Of a stretch of 64,000 nucleotides of DNA, positions 11,171 to 21,237 are shown one piece after another (within the stretch, counting starts at the first letter, position 1; every line of letters starts with the position of its first letter). The stretch spans positions 119,165,380 through 119,229,379 of the forward strand of contig NC_047095.1 of assembly GCF_902459505.1 (NCBI RefSeq), in the 5' to 3' direction. The position numbers and the translations under genes were made by a program. Source of the DNA: Geotrypetes seraphini (Eukaryota; Chordata; Amphibia; Gymnophiona; Dermophiidae). Under the pieces are notes generated by a model, which was given only the letters and a program-made list of their open reading frames with translations, searched no databases and had not been told where the DNA came from.

Positions 11171-12095
11171 AATGACCCTAAAAACATGCAGACCCAGGCT
11201 AGTCCACCCCAAGGCATTCTGGGACTTCTGGTATCCCAGCAAGGCGACATGTCCCAGAATGCTGTGGGGCATGGTCCAGGGAGAGGAGGGGAATTAGAAA
11301 CATTTAACCCCCTCCATGCTGAAGGACTGGTTTTTTAAATCAGATCGACCCCTTCAATGACCCTAAACATATGCAGACCCAGGCTAGTCCACCCCAAGGC
11401 ATTCTGGGACTTCTGGTCTCCCAGCAAGGCGACATGGCCCAGAATGCTGTGGGGCATGGTCCAGGGAGAGGAGGGGAATTAGAAACATTTAACCCCCTCC
11501 ATGCTGAAGGATTGGTTTTGTAAATCAGATCGACCCCTTCAATGACCCTAAACACATGCAGACCCAGGCTAGTCCTCCCCAAGGCATTCTGGGACTTCTG
11601 GTCTCATAGCAAGGCGACATGTCCCAGAATGCTGTGGGGCATGGTCCAGGGAGAGGAGGGGAATTAGAAACATTTAACCCCCTCCATGCTGAAGGATTGG
11701 TTTAGTAAATCAGATGGACCCCTTCAATGATCCTTAAAACATGCCGACCCAGGCTAGTCCACCCCAAAGCATTCTGGGACTTCTGGTCTCCCAGCAAGGC
11801 GACATGTCCCAGAATGCTGTGGGGCATGGTCCAGGGAGGAGGGGGAATTAGAAACATTTAACCCCCTCCATGCTGAAGGATTGGTTTAGTAAATCAGATC
11901 GACCCCTTCAATGACCCTAAACACATGCAGACCCAGGCTAGTCCACCCCAAGGCATTCTGGGACTTCTGGTCTCATAGCAAGGCGACATGTCCCAGAATG
12001 CTGTGGGGCATGGTCCAGAGAGAGGAGGGGAATTAGAAACATTTAACCCCCTCCATGCTGAAGGATTGGTTTAGTAAATCAGATCGACCCCTTGA
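11171..12095. repeat. Tandem array, five units of about 185 bp
   Basis: Five consecutive near-identical units start at 11171, 11356, 11541, 11726 and 11910, each opening with an AATGACCCTAAACACATGC-like block. Each unit holds a near-palindrome: GGCATTCTGGGACTTCTGG then ATGTCCCAGAATGCTGTGG. Unit length is 184-185 bp. The array sits about 400 bp beyond the stop codon of C6orf47. Confidence 0.93.
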
Positions 12096-12492
12096 AAGTC
12101 GCAGTTAAGACTGGATCTGGAATGTTCCCCAGGGCACGTTTCCAACAAAGCAACATCCACGCCCACCTCAAAAACCTTATTCTATGGAAAAAAAATAATA
12201 ATAATAATAATCCCCCACCGTCACCCAGAAAAAATGGGGGTGGGGGAAGCTTTGCTGGGTCTCTTTCATGGCATCAGAGAAAACAGGCGGTGGTCCTCAT
12301 CCATAGTGTGTGCTTTAAGCCCCCAGTATTGCTGGGGCTGTGCTAAAGTTGGGGAGGGGGAGGCGGTAGAGAAGCCGTCCCGGGACTGTGCCGGTTAAAT
12401 CCTACGATCATGGCTGCAGTCCTGGTGCCGGTCCGTAGTTTGCGGTTGCAACCCCCCCTCCCCCCGCGGGGTGTGGCAGGATCTTTCCGCGG

Positions 12493-13077
12493 TCACCGCG
12501 GCCCTTCTTCCTCCTCTCCCGCGGGCATCTCCGGCGCCAGCGCAAACTCCACGTCCTCGTCGTCCTCCTCCTCCTCCGGGCCGCCCCCGACCCCCCGGCC
12601 CCCGCCTCGCACGCTGACCGCCAGCACCGCCGCCTGCAGCAGCCCGTAGAGGCAGGCGAAGTGCAGCAGGTAGGCGTGCAGGAGGCAGAGCAGCAGGTGG
12701 AGGCCGCCCGCCGTGACCAGGAAGGCGGCCAGGCCGTGGAGCCAGAGCCGCAGCGGGCCCCGCAGGCCGGCCACGTCCAGGGCCAGGCGGAAGAGGGGCG
12801 AGCAGAGGCCCAGCAGGCTGCTCACGCACAGGTCGAAGAGGTGGCGGCTGAGGTTGAAGCAGATCCGGAACTCCTCGGGGTCCCGCCGCCCGGAGAGGGA
12901 GTGCAGAAGGCGAGTGACCGGGGTGGGGCTCGGCGTCGGCTCCGGGGGCGCCTCCTCCCTGCCCCCCACTTTCTTGAGGGGTTCCTCTTCCTCCTGCCGC
13001 CTCCTCCACCACCATCGCCCGGGGATCCGGCGCAGGGACTGGGGCCAAGTCCAGGGCCAGGCAGCCTTGGGCAGCAT
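12493..13077 (-). CDS. C6orf47: C6orf47 (G4) homologue
   Basis: A single-exon protein of 194 residues. The conserved block matches human C6orf47: FRICFNLSRHLFDLCVSSLL, GLRGPLRLWLHGLAAFL and LHFACLYGLLQAAVLAVSVR (human HFACLFGLLQALVLAVSLR). Two or three hydrophobic segments (about residues 70-95 and 105-150) suggest a membrane protein; the function is unknown even in mammals. The N-terminus is shorter than the human protein (294 residues), with an in-frame stop (TGA, 13087-13089) just upstream of the first ATG. The C-terminus ends in an acidic tail (GGPEEEEDDEDVEFAL). It is convergent with APOM, as in the human MHC class III region. Confidence 0.92.
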   Translation of the reverse strand: MLPKAAWPWTWPQSLRRIPGRWWWRRRQEEEEPLKKVGGREEAPPEPTPSPTPVTRLLHSLSGRRDPEEFRICFNLSRHLFDLCVSSLLGLCSPLFRLALDVAGLRGPLRLWLHGLAAFLVTAGGLHLLLCLLHAYLLHFACLYGLLQAAVLAVSVRGGGRGVGGGPEEEEDDEDVEFALAPEMPAGEEEEGPR

Positions 13078-13099
13078 CGATCCTCCTCAGCGGGGAAGG

Positions 13100-13850
13100 T
13101 TAAAGAGGGGGGGTCGGGGGGGGGGGTCAAGCCCTCTCCTCTTCCTCCTCCTCCTCCCCCGGACTCCGATCCACAAAACCGACGAGGACAGATCAGAATT
13201 CAGCCAGTCTATAAATAGAGAAAACTGATCGGGATGGGGGAGGTGGGGAGGGAGAAATCAGGGCTCCATCTCTGACCCCCCCCTGGGGGTGTCTTGCAAA
13301 ACTGGCTCCGGATTGCAAAAAGCAAAGAAGAAGAAAAAAAGTCGATTGTTCTTGCTGCCACTTCCTCCCTCCGAATGGGTGGGGGAGGGGAGGAGGGGGG
13401 GAGCTCCAGATGCAACGCGAGAGAGGAGCGGGGGGGGGGGGGGGAATCCGAATTGCACACGTGCTCCAGCTCCCGATCGGATCGCGCTGCTGCTGCTCTC
13501 TCTCCCCCGCCCCCCGACTTTCCCGGCTCCCGAGGCGAATCGGTCTCCCGAGGCGAATCGGTCTCAGCCCCGGGTGGGGGGCGCGCGCCGGCACCCCGGT
13601 CCGATCCTGCCTCCGGTTTAGGTTTTAGCCGCTCCCCGGTTACCTCCCGGGCCCGCTTCGGGATCGGAACCGGCTCCGGCCGCAACGGGGCTCCCGCTCG
13701 GCTTCTCCCTTTCTGTTTCTCGCCCAGGGAGGGAAAGACGTCAGTCCGGAAACAGCTGGGCAAAGCCCAGCCCCGCGGGGAGAGAGGCAAAACGTGGATC
13801 CGGAGGCCCGGAGCGGATCCGGCGCCGGGGAGGGGAATAAGCCTTAAAAC
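13100..13850 (-). promoter_or_regulatory. C6orf47: GC-rich promoter region of C6orf47
   Basis: A CpG-dense, GC-rich stretch directly upstream of the C6orf47 start on the - strand. The sequence CTATTTATAG (- strand, 13209-13218) could be a TATA box, placing a start near 13,180 and a 5' UTR of about 100 bases. Long open stretches on both strands here come from GC-rich composition and are not believed. A 17-bp direct repeat occurs twice (TCCCGAGGCGAATCGGTC near 13,531). Confidence 0.6.
13358..13460. repeat. C6orf47 promoter segment duplicated at 14,022-14,118
   Basis: GCTGCCACTTCCTCCCTCC with the following AATGGGTGGGGGAGG, AGATGCAACG and GAGAGAGGAGCGGGGG recurs about 660 bp to the right at 14,022-14,118 (GCTGCACTTCCTCCCTCC and the rest in the same order). 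The copy is out of context, joined on its right to an unrelated palindromic transposon half. Confidence 0.8.
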
Positions 13851-13857
13851 TCCAGGC

Positions 13858-13965
13858 AGTCGGGTTTTCCAGGATATTCCTAATGAAAATGCATGAGACT
13901 GATTTGTGTGCCTGTCTCCTCCATTATATGCAAATCTCTCTCATGCATATTCATGAATAAAGGTA
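13858..13965. repeat. Palindromic MITE fragment
   Basis: CAGGATATTCCTAATGAAAA then CTCTCATGCATATTCATGAA: inner arms of the AATGAATATGCATGAGA palindrome family, inserted between the promoter and its duplicated piece. Confidence 0.5.
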
Positions 13966-14116
13966 AACATCTATCCTAAACTCAATTTATTCAACTAATT
14001 CAAGTAGCTCCATAATAATTTGCTGCACTTCCTCCCTCCAAATGGGTGGGGGAGGGAGGGGGAGAAGGCTCCAGATGCAACGTGAGAGAGGAGCGGGGGT
14101 GGGGAATCCAAATTGC

Positions 14117-14343
14117 ACTGTTTTTAGGGAAAAAGTTAAGTTTACAGTAAAATGTGGGGGGTTACAACCCCCCAAACCCCCCACAACGCCGGCGCGATTT
14201 GTATTAAGTAAACTGGGGGTGCTCCCCAACAAAACCCCCCCGTCGGAGCCCCTAAAAACAGTAATTTTATTCGGCGCACGCCTCCGTCTTGATCTCAGTT
14301 GTCGGCGCGCGCCTTTGTCTTCCGCGTTGTTGTCTATGAACCC
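14117..14343. mobile_element. Half of a palindromic DNA transposon
   Basis: It matches the right arm of the complete element at 19231-19652: TTTTTAGGGAAAAAGTTAAG, then GGGGGGTTACAACCCCCC, then GTCGGAGCCCCTAAAA, ending GTTGTCTATGAACCC. The left arm is absent. Confidence 0.7.
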
Positions 14344-15279
14344 ATACACACACACAACAGACGTCCATCCATTTCACCACTACCTATGGGACCAGTGAAC
14401 TTGGAGCAACTTCCTGAGGGTAGTTGAGTTGCAATGCTCCACTGTACATTGCCTGAGAAGCTGGAAAGATTTCTAAGAACAAAGGTGCTATTCTAGAGCC
14501 AATCCTGTAGCACCCCTGAACCAACCTGGGCATCATTTTTTCACACACCGCCTCCATATTTCATACATGTTAACTGTGGCTCTCCTGGCCCACTTCAGAA
14601 ACACCATACAGCACTGAGTCCAGGCGGTAATGGGTCATGCTGATCAAACCACTTAATCCACTCTTTTCACTATCCTCATTGGTTTCAACCTCCACCTCCC
14701 AATTACTAGAAATATTTTTATTTTCATTTTTAACGCTTGATTTTCTTAACGTTCGTTCAATTTTTGATCTAGACTGTTTATAGTCGTTTACAAAAATACT
14801 CTTAAGTACTTGTAAAGCAAACGTCCTTAGCTTTATTATTGTTGCAAGTCAGCTGTCCGTTGCCGACGAAGGCTGCCCACGTTTCGGTCAGGGCACCGGA
14901 CAAAAACTAGACCCCACCCCACCAAAATGCAAGAAAACCACTCCACATAAACTGTCAACTCAAAATCTTCTTCAATATACCACTCACTACCACCCATATC
15001 ATCACTACTTACTTTTTAATCTGCTCACAACGCTAATGGCCGCGGTCACTATTATAGTAGCGTGATCAATGAGGATAGTCGCATTGTGGTTTGCAGGCAG
15101 AGTCAAATAGCCAGTAGCAAACTGGGACCTGAGGTTCTTCCTCCGTTACTTGGCGCATTTAACTGTTGTTCTAACTTAAGTTGAACCACCCCCCAATACA
15201 TCTAAGTTTTCACTTATTTAAAAATAGTGAAAAAAGGGACTCAAGAGTCCACCATCAATTTGTATTAACAATTTTCCAA
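14344..15279. other. Unassigned spacer, possible Penelope-like debris
   Basis: No gene was recognised. Around 14,868-14,905 there is a scrambled hammerhead-like block (CGACGAAGGCTGCCCACG then TTTCGG). GCTGATCAA and TGATCAATGAGGATAGTC lie in inverted relation at 14,640-14,685 and 15,062-15,080, hinting at an old inverted retroelement end. Confidence 0.35.
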
Positions 15280-15880
15280 TTCAGTCCGTCAATAAGATAA
15301 GAATTCTCGGAGTCATCACAGCTAATAAACTAAATTATCATGATCAGATTAATTCTGTTGTTAAAAGTCGTTTCCATAGGCTGCGTATGATTCAGTCTTT
15401 AGCTAACTTTCTGGACGCTCCCTCGCTAAACATTTTAATTGACTCATGAATCATTTCAAACCTGGATTATTGTCATTCACTTTACACTTCTCCCTCCGTA
15501 TTTGCTGCGATAGGGGATTAACAGAACCGCAAATACAGAAAAACCGCAAATAACTTTTTCATATGTTATTTGCTGTTTTCTATTAAAAACCATCGTGACT
15601 AGGGTGAAACCGCGAATAACATGGCGGGAGACCTGGCCTGTTCCTGAAGGAGAGGCAAAACACGGTGAAGAAAGTGCCGGGAATCGGCGATTTTCTCTGT
15701 AAACGCTTGGAATCAGCGATTTGTCTATGCAAGCTGATGTCATTTTGGGGGGAGGAGCCAGCAAGCTAAAAACCATGAATAATCGAAACCGCGAATACGG
15801 AGGGAGAAGTGTATAAAGGAATCACACAAAAGGAAACAAGAAGACTACAACTAATACAAAATACTGCAATAAAAATCATT
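15280..15880 (+). mobile_element. L2-like LINE fragment split by a Tigger-like MITE
   Basis: The left piece translates in part as IRILGVITANKLNYHDQINS and then SLNILIDS with SNLDYCHSLY, matching the L2 stretch at 8,880. Reading resumes after 15,811 with lysine-rich ESHKRKQ. Stop codons show it is dead. Confidence 0.65.
15485..15811. mobile_element. Tigger/pogo-type MITE with TA duplication
   Basis: The inverted ends are CACTTCTCCCTCCGTATT and AATACGGAGGGAGAAGTG, flanked by TA (15483-15484, 15812-15813). The interior has repeated CCGCAAATA / CCGCGAATA blocks typical of the pogo/Tigger group. Inserted cleanly in the L2 fragment, so it is younger than that. Confidence 0.82.
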
Positions 15881-15885
15881 ACACT

Positions 15886-16100
15886 TACACCTCCATATTC
15901 GTGGTTTCCTTATCTACGGATTTGATTATTCACGATTTTAAAACAAAAAATGCTTTTTCATTTTTCGGGCTATTTTAAGCCCTGTAAGCCCCCCCCCCCC
16001 CCCTTACCTGGTGGTCTAGTGGGTTTTCGGGGCAGGAGTGATCTTCCCACGCTCCTGCCCCGAAAACCCACTAGACCACCAGGTAAGGGGGGGGGGCTTA
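15886..16100. repeat. Tigger-like fragment with a near-perfect hairpin
   Basis: It starts CACCTCCATATTCGTGG, a Tigger-type end. Inside, 16,002-16,098 is a hairpin of about 36-bp arms (TTACCTGGTGGTCTAGTGGG and its exact complement) with a 12-base loop, bordered by runs of C and G. The right end of the element is missing. Confidence 0.65.
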
Positions 16101-16439
16101 CATAAGTTCATATGTGTTTGATACAATATAGGTTGTTTAGACTCTTGGCTGTATACCTTGATTATTGGTTTTTTATATATATTTTTCCATGTACATATTA
16201 TGTTTTCCATCCATAACGATTACTTGTGCTATAAACTGTTTGTCACTCATTTCATTACATTTAAATTAGTTTTTTCTATTCATGACGACCACTTGAGTTA
16301 TAAACTGTCTTCCATTTATCTTATTACATTGAAAATAGTCTTATTCACTCTTTTATGTTTGTGTGTTCACTAACCCATTGGTCATTTATAATATTTCCAT
16401 CATATTTTTTGGCACTGATCGTTTATTAGTAGAACAAAA

Positions 16440-16970
16440 TCTTTTCCAGAGAAAGGAAAATGGTAAAACCAGAGGACATAATTTGAGGTTGAGGGGTGGT
16501 AGATTCAGGGGCAATGTTAGGAAATTCTACTTTACGGAGAGGGTGGTGGATGCCTGGAATGCGCTCCCGAGAGAGGTGGTGGAGAGTAAAAATGTGACTG
16601 AGTTCAAAGAAGCGTGGGATGAACACAGAAGATTTAGAATCAGAAAATAATATTAAAGATTGAACTAGGCCAGTTACTGGGCAGACTTGTACGGTCTGTG
16701 TCTGTGTATGGCCGTTTGGTGGAGGATGGGCTGGGGAGGGCTTCAATGGCTGGGAGGGTGTTGATGGGCTGGAGTAAGTCTTAACAGAGATTTCGGCAGT
16801 TGGAACCCAAGCACAGTACCGGGTAAAGCTTTGGATTCTCGCCCAGAAATAGCTAAGAAGAAAAAATAAAAAAAATAAAAATAATTTAAATTGAATCAGA
16901 TTGGGCAGACTGGATGGACCATTCGGGTCTTTATCTGCCGTCATCTACTATGTTACTGTATGTTACTATG
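16440..16970 (+). mobile_element. CR1 LINE fragment, 3' end
   Basis: It encodes ENGKTRGHNLRLRGGRFRGN and FYFTERVVDAWNALPREVVE, then ESKNVTEFKEAWDEHRRF, the C-terminal end of CR1 ORF2 (usual form RNFFTVRVVEHWNRLPREVV). The tail holds TACTATGTTACTGTATGTTA, a degenerate CR1 octamer. Sense orientation, 5' truncated. Confidence 0.82.
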
Positions 16971-17082
16971 AATAATTTATGAGCATTAGTCTTAATATGT
17001 TTCTTCTCGATCTTTATGTATTTATGCATTATTATTGCAGAGTGTTATTCACTTATGATTGTTTATATGTATGTAATTCGTA

Positions 17083-17128
17083 GACTCCTGATGCAGGCCG
17101 GGTGGCCGAAACATGATCATGTCGAGTC
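17083..17128 (+). ncRNA. Hammerhead ribozyme-like motif (type I), near canonical
   Basis: Stem I is GACTC (17083-17087) with GAGTC (17124-17128). The core is CTGATGC (17088-17094; consensus CTGANGA, so one core mismatch). Stem II is GGCC/GGCC with a GGGT loop (17096-17107). GAAA is at 17108-17111. Stem III is ACATGA/TCATGT with no loop (17111-17122), and the cleavage triplet is GTC ending at 17123. This is the minimal layout known from Penelope-like elements, where a near-loopless stem III favours dimers. Confidence 0.65.
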
Positions 17129-17740
17129 GTTGAGTTACTTTGGATGTATGAGCTAATTTGGATTAATAAAGACCATTGGATTTATCAGATGAGTTGAAAG
17201 ACACTTTTTTGTGCACCAATCTGATTGGACATTTCCACTTTGCTCTTGCCCGTTTGATTTTGTGGAATTGCTTCCCCTGTTTTATTGTACCACCTGGAAT
17301 CTAGCCACGGCACAGTTTGCAATGCATGCCCACCCTGTATAGCATGGGTCCTAAGAATACAGATGAATATTATCTGGTGTGAATATTTAGTTCTATCTTA
17401 TCACCTAATGGAGTTCTTTTCACAGTTTAAAGTCTTTTTTTTTTTTTTTTGGGGGGGGGGGGTTGTCGCACTCCAGGCAGATTTCAGTGTAATGTCCACA
17501 TGACAAAAGGTGTTGCCCCCAGTTGATCCTGGTCAAAATTTCGAGGATTAAGAGCAGATTCAAAATGTCAGAAAGACTACAATTGTAAGGAGCACCACTC
17601 AAAGAGAGACCAGATAGAGGTTTTGCTGGGGTTGGTGGAAGGGTGACGAACTCCCGAGTGCTAGAACTATACTATACTTAGTTTAGTTGACCTAAAAAGT
17701 GGAGATGAAAAAAACAACCCAGTCCGCTGGATGCACAAAG

Positions 17741-18628
17741 TAGAGAATGACACGGAGACAAAATTCATCACCGTTCCCATCCCTTCATGTCATTCTTTAA
17801 GGAGAGAGGGAAGAATCAGAGTATGAATGGCCACAACCACTGACCCACAAGCTTTGCTTTGAAGAACGCTGGTGTAGAAGGACTGAGGTTGAAACAGACA
17901 CTACAGAATGACAGTCTCTGGTATCCAGAGCAGATATTGTGATGTCATAATGCCTCATTCCACCAGTGCCTAAGAGCCAATCACATAAGTGATGTCACAA
18001 TGGCTTCATTATCTTTGGCTCCCATAAGAATCAGAGTATGAATGGCCACAACCACTGACCCGCAAGCTTTGCTTTGAAGAATGCTGGTGTAGAAGGACCG
18101 AGGTTGAAACAGACACTACAGAATGACAGTCTCTGGTATCCAGAGCAGATATTGTGATGTCATAATGCCTCATTCCACCAGTGCCTAAGAGCCAATCACA
18201 TAAGTGATGTCACAATGGCTTCATTATCTTTGGCTCCCATAAGAATCAGAGTATGAATGGCCACAACCACTGACCCGCAAGCTTTGCTTTGAAGAATGCT
18301 GGAGTAGAAGGACTGAGTTTGAAATAGACACTAGAGAATGACAGTCTCTGGTATCCAGAGCAGATATTGTGATGTCATAATGCCTCATTCCACCAGTGCC
18401 TAAGAGCCAATCACATCAGTGATGTCACAATGGCTTCATTATCTTTGGCTCCCATAAGAATCAGAGTATGAATGGCCACAACCACTGACCCGCAAGCTTT
18501 GCTTTGAAGAATGCTGGTGTAGAAGGACCGAGGATGAAATAGACACTAGACAATGACATGGGTTTATTTCCCGCGGTTATCCGCGGGGACGGGGACAGTG
18601 ATGAATTTTGTCACCGTGTCATTCTCTA
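17741..18628. mobile_element. hAT element with internal 215-bp tandem repeat
   Basis: The ends are TAGAGAATGACACGGAG and CCGTGTCATTCTCTA, with a perfect 8-bp duplication GCACAAAG (17733-17740, 18629-18636). The core is a tandem repeat with period exactly 215 bp: GTATGAATGGCCACAACC occurs at 17821, 18036, 18251 and 18466. Near-identity of the units suggests recent amplification. Same family as 7825-8525. Confidence 0.9.
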
Positions 18629-18636
18629 GCACAAAG

Positions 18637-19222
18637 TACAGTAGAACTGAGTTCGAGAAAAATAGCCAGGCTGCTTCCATGGGAAGTTTAGGATGTGTCC
18701 ACGTAACAGAGCCAGAAGCAAAACCAGCCAAATGTATAACTAAGTAAATTATAATCCACTTCAGAGTTCAAGAGGGGGAAGTGGAATTCTTTTCAAACAC
18801 CTCAGCTTGACTCACGGGAAGGGAAACAAGAGGCCGGGGCTGGCCAGTCTGTGCACGTCCCAGGGTGCGGATGAGGTAAGACGACCTTACTAGCTCTTTT
18901 TCCCCACGCTCCCCACCCAGCAGCACAGCTAGCTGCAAAACCCACAGCCCCAGTAGTGTGCTGGCACTAGGCCGCTTTTCTAACACCATTCAGATGCACT
19001 TTTGACTACTGTCTCTTAAAAATTCTAGTTCTTTGGACTGGGTTGTTTTTCACCACATGAAAGATAGGAACAGAATGAAAGCGTCTCACCCAGACAGTCA
19101 CATGTCTCAGTAATAAAACAGATTCCAGCACACTGGCAGAAAGATGGGACCATGAGAATTCTTTATTTAGTTGAAGTGCAAACAGCTGCTACGGGTTCAG
19201 TTTGTCACCGTTTTGCAACAAT
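18637..19222. other. Unassigned spacer
   Basis: No gene or recognisable repeat was found. Confidence 0.4.
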
Positions 19223-19230
19223 GGTTTAAT

Positions 19231-19652
19231 GGTTCATAGACAAAATCGCGCGAGACAACGGCACGCCGACAACTGAGCGCAAGGTTGACGGCGCGCCGAA
19301 GAAAAGCACTATTTTAAAGGGTTCCGACGGGGGGTGTTGGTGGGGAACCCCCCTATTTTACCTAACAGACATCGCGCTGGCGTTGTGGGGGGTTGTAACC
19401 CCCCTCATTATACTTGAAACCGAACTTTTTGCCTGTTTTTTAGGGAAAAAGTTCAGTTTTAAGTATAATGTGGGGGGTTACAACCCCCCCCCCCCACAAC
19501 GCCAGCGCAATGTCTGTTAAGTAAAGTGGGGGGGTTCCCCCCCCACCCACCCCCGTCGGAGCCCTTTAAAATAGTGCTTTTCTTCGGCGCGCCGTCAACC
19601 TTGCGCTCAGTTGTCGGCACGCCGTTGTCTCTCGCGATTTAGTCCCGTCACC
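19231..19652. mobile_element. Fully palindromic DNA transposon (MITE)
   Basis: The two arms of about 190 bp mirror each other: AAATCGCGCGAGACAACGG, AAAGGGTTCCGACGGGGG and GGGGGTTGTAACCCCC on the left, with the complements on the right. Probable 8-bp duplication: GGTTTAAT (19223-19230) and GGTTTAAC (19653-19660). The outermost ~15 bases of the ends differ (GGTTCATAG against GGTGACGGG). Other copies: 14117 (half) and 20461-21237. Confidence 0.75.
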
Positions 19653-19869
19653 GGTTTAACAGATGAAAAATTTACAGTGTCAAATCTCAACCCTGCCTCT
19701 GGAGTAAGAAAATACAAAAAAAAAAAAAAATCTGAACGACCAAGCCCAAAAAGGCTGGCCAAGAGCCCAGAAAAGCTAAGTTTAGCTTAGGAACAGCTAA
19801 AAAGTCAGACCAGAAGCTGGAATTGTTAGCTTGTAAGTGCAATATAACAAGCTGTGGGTAACCTTCATA

Positions 19870-20090
19870 GCGAGGGTTATGAGGCGCACCCCCCTCTCTA
19901 AATCTTTGCCAGCGCAAGCAGCTTCCTTGGCCTGCTGCTCAAGTCACTTCCCCTCTGTCACTTCCTGGCTCCGCGACCCAAAGTGATTTCAGAAGGGAGC
20001 CAGGCCGATGTGAGCAGCAGGCCAACAAAGTTGCTTGCACTGACGAAGATTCAAAGAGGTACAGGGAGGGGAGAAAAGGTAACAGCACCC
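19870..20090. repeat. Imperfect inverted repeat
   Basis: GCCAGCGCAAGCAGCTTCC and GGCCTGCTGCTC on the left mirror GAGCAGCAGGCCAACAAAG and TTGCTTGCACTGACG on the right. Probably the arms of another MITE; no clean target duplication was found. Confidence 0.5.
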
Positions 20091-20169
20091 CCCCCCCCCC
20101 CAAGACAGCGTCCAGGATCACATCTGACATTCCATATCTGGAATTAGATCGGAGTATTTCACAGACAAT

Positions 20170-20367
20170 AAAATCAAATTTTACGAGCTATTAAGTCTGG
20201 AGAGGCGCTAAAGAAATGGTCTTTATTTAAAAAAAAAAAAAAGTTCATCCACCTATCCACTTGTAAGGAGCAACAGACTCAATAAATGGCAGTGGACCCA
20301 TGTTTTAGCTCAAACTCCGTCTTCACCCTACCCAGTTTTTGCAAGATACGCCTTATATTCATGTCTA
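20170..20367 (-). mobile_element. Penelope-like fragment, opposite orientation
   Basis: The - strand reads CATGGGTCCACTGCCATTTA then TTGAGTCTGTTGCTCCTTAC, matching the + strand sequence at 21,913-21,920 joined to 23,829-23,865. A degraded hammerhead core (GTGAAGA then AAAACATGGGTCC) precedes it. The pair 20,170-20,367 (-) and 21,719-23,880 (+) may be one inverted retroelement insertion. Confidence 0.5.
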
Positions 20368-20460
20368 CCTTGTTTCCCCGAAAATAAGAGTGTCTTATAC
20401 TCATTTGGGGCCCCATAAAAGCACTAGGTCTTATTTTCGGGGTATGCACATGATAATCTC

Positions 20461-21237
20461 GGTGACGGGACTAAATCGCGCGAGACAACTGCGCGCCGAC
20501 AACTGAGCGCAGACAACTAAGCACAAGGTTGACGGTGTGCCGAAGAAAAGCACTATTTTAAAGGGCTCCGACGGGGTGTGTGGGGGGGAACCCCCCCCCC
20601 ACTTTACTTAACAGACATTGCGCTGGCGTTGTGGGGGGTTGTAACCCCCATTATACTTAAAACTGAACTTTTTCCCTAAAAAACAGGCAAAAAGTCGGTT
20701 TCAAGTATAATGGGTTGTGGTTACAACCAGTGTTCCCGCTAAGCTGCGCTGGCGTGCGCTGGCGCACAAACTATTACATCGCAGCGCACAAGTTTCACGT
20801 CACAGCGCACACTCGAGCGGAGGTGAGAGGAAGCGGCGGCGGTCTGCCCTGATCGCCTAAGATGCAGCAGCGGCGGCATCCCCGTAATTTACGGGGATCA
20901 TGAAAGGAGCCGCCGCTGCTGCATCTTAGGCGATCAGGGCAGACCGCCGCCGCTTCCTCTCACCTCCGCTCGAGTGTGCGCTGTGACGTGAAACTTGTGC
21001 GCTGCGATGTAATAGTTTGTGCGCCAGCGCACGCCAGCGCAGCTTAGCGGGAACACTGGTTACAACCCCACAACGCCAGCACGATGTCTGTTAAGTAAAA
21101 TAGGGGGGTTCCCCACCAACACCCCCCGTCGGAACCCTTTAAAATAGTGCTTTTCTTCAGCGCGCCGTCAACCTTGCGCTGTCGTCTGTGCTCAGTTGTC
21201 GGCACGCCGTTGTCTCGCGCGATTTTCTCTATGAACC
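20461..21237. mobile_element. Palindromic transposon split by a hAT MITE
   Basis: The ends are GGTGACGGGACTAAATCGCG and CGCGATTTTCTCTATGAACC, with 9-bp flanks GATAATCTC / GATCATCTC. Same family as 19231-19652. It is interrupted at its centre by 20728-21058. Confidence 0.7.
20728..21058. mobile_element. Palindromic hAT MITE with perfect 8-bp duplication
   Basis: The ends are CAGTGTTCCCGCTAAGCTG and CAGCTTAGCGGGAACACTG, with duplication GTTACAAC at 20720-20727 and 21059-21066. The element folds on itself over almost all of its 331 bp, with the centre near CCGTAATTTACGG. A half copy lies at 43,675-43,818 within the composite element of GALNT copy A. Confidence 0.92.

Larger units (their letters stand above)
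16101..17215 (+). mobile_element. Penelope-like retroelement fragment split by CR1
   Basis: AT-rich sequence with repeated units (TTATAAACTGTTTGTCACTC and TATAAACTGTCTTCC), interrupted by the CR1 fragment at about 16,440-16,970. The right part carries the hammerhead at 17083-17128 and ends AATAAAGACCATTGG. No GIY-YIG or reverse-transcriptase frame is visible. Assignment to Penelope-like elements rests on the hammerhead. Confidence 0.5.

Noticed and set aside
12395-13048. 217-codon - strand and ~185-codon + strand frames overlapping C6orf47
   Set aside because: They are shadows in GC-rich sequence. Only the 12493-13077 frame matches C6orf47.
13193-13896. Several 110-200 codon open frames on both strands
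   Set aside because: They arise from the CpG-rich promoter composition, overlap each other on both strands and have no recognisable domain.
14868-14905. Hammerhead-like block CGACGAAGGC with TTTCGG
   Set aside because: GAAA and the core are on opposite strands and stem order is broken; at most a scrambled relic.
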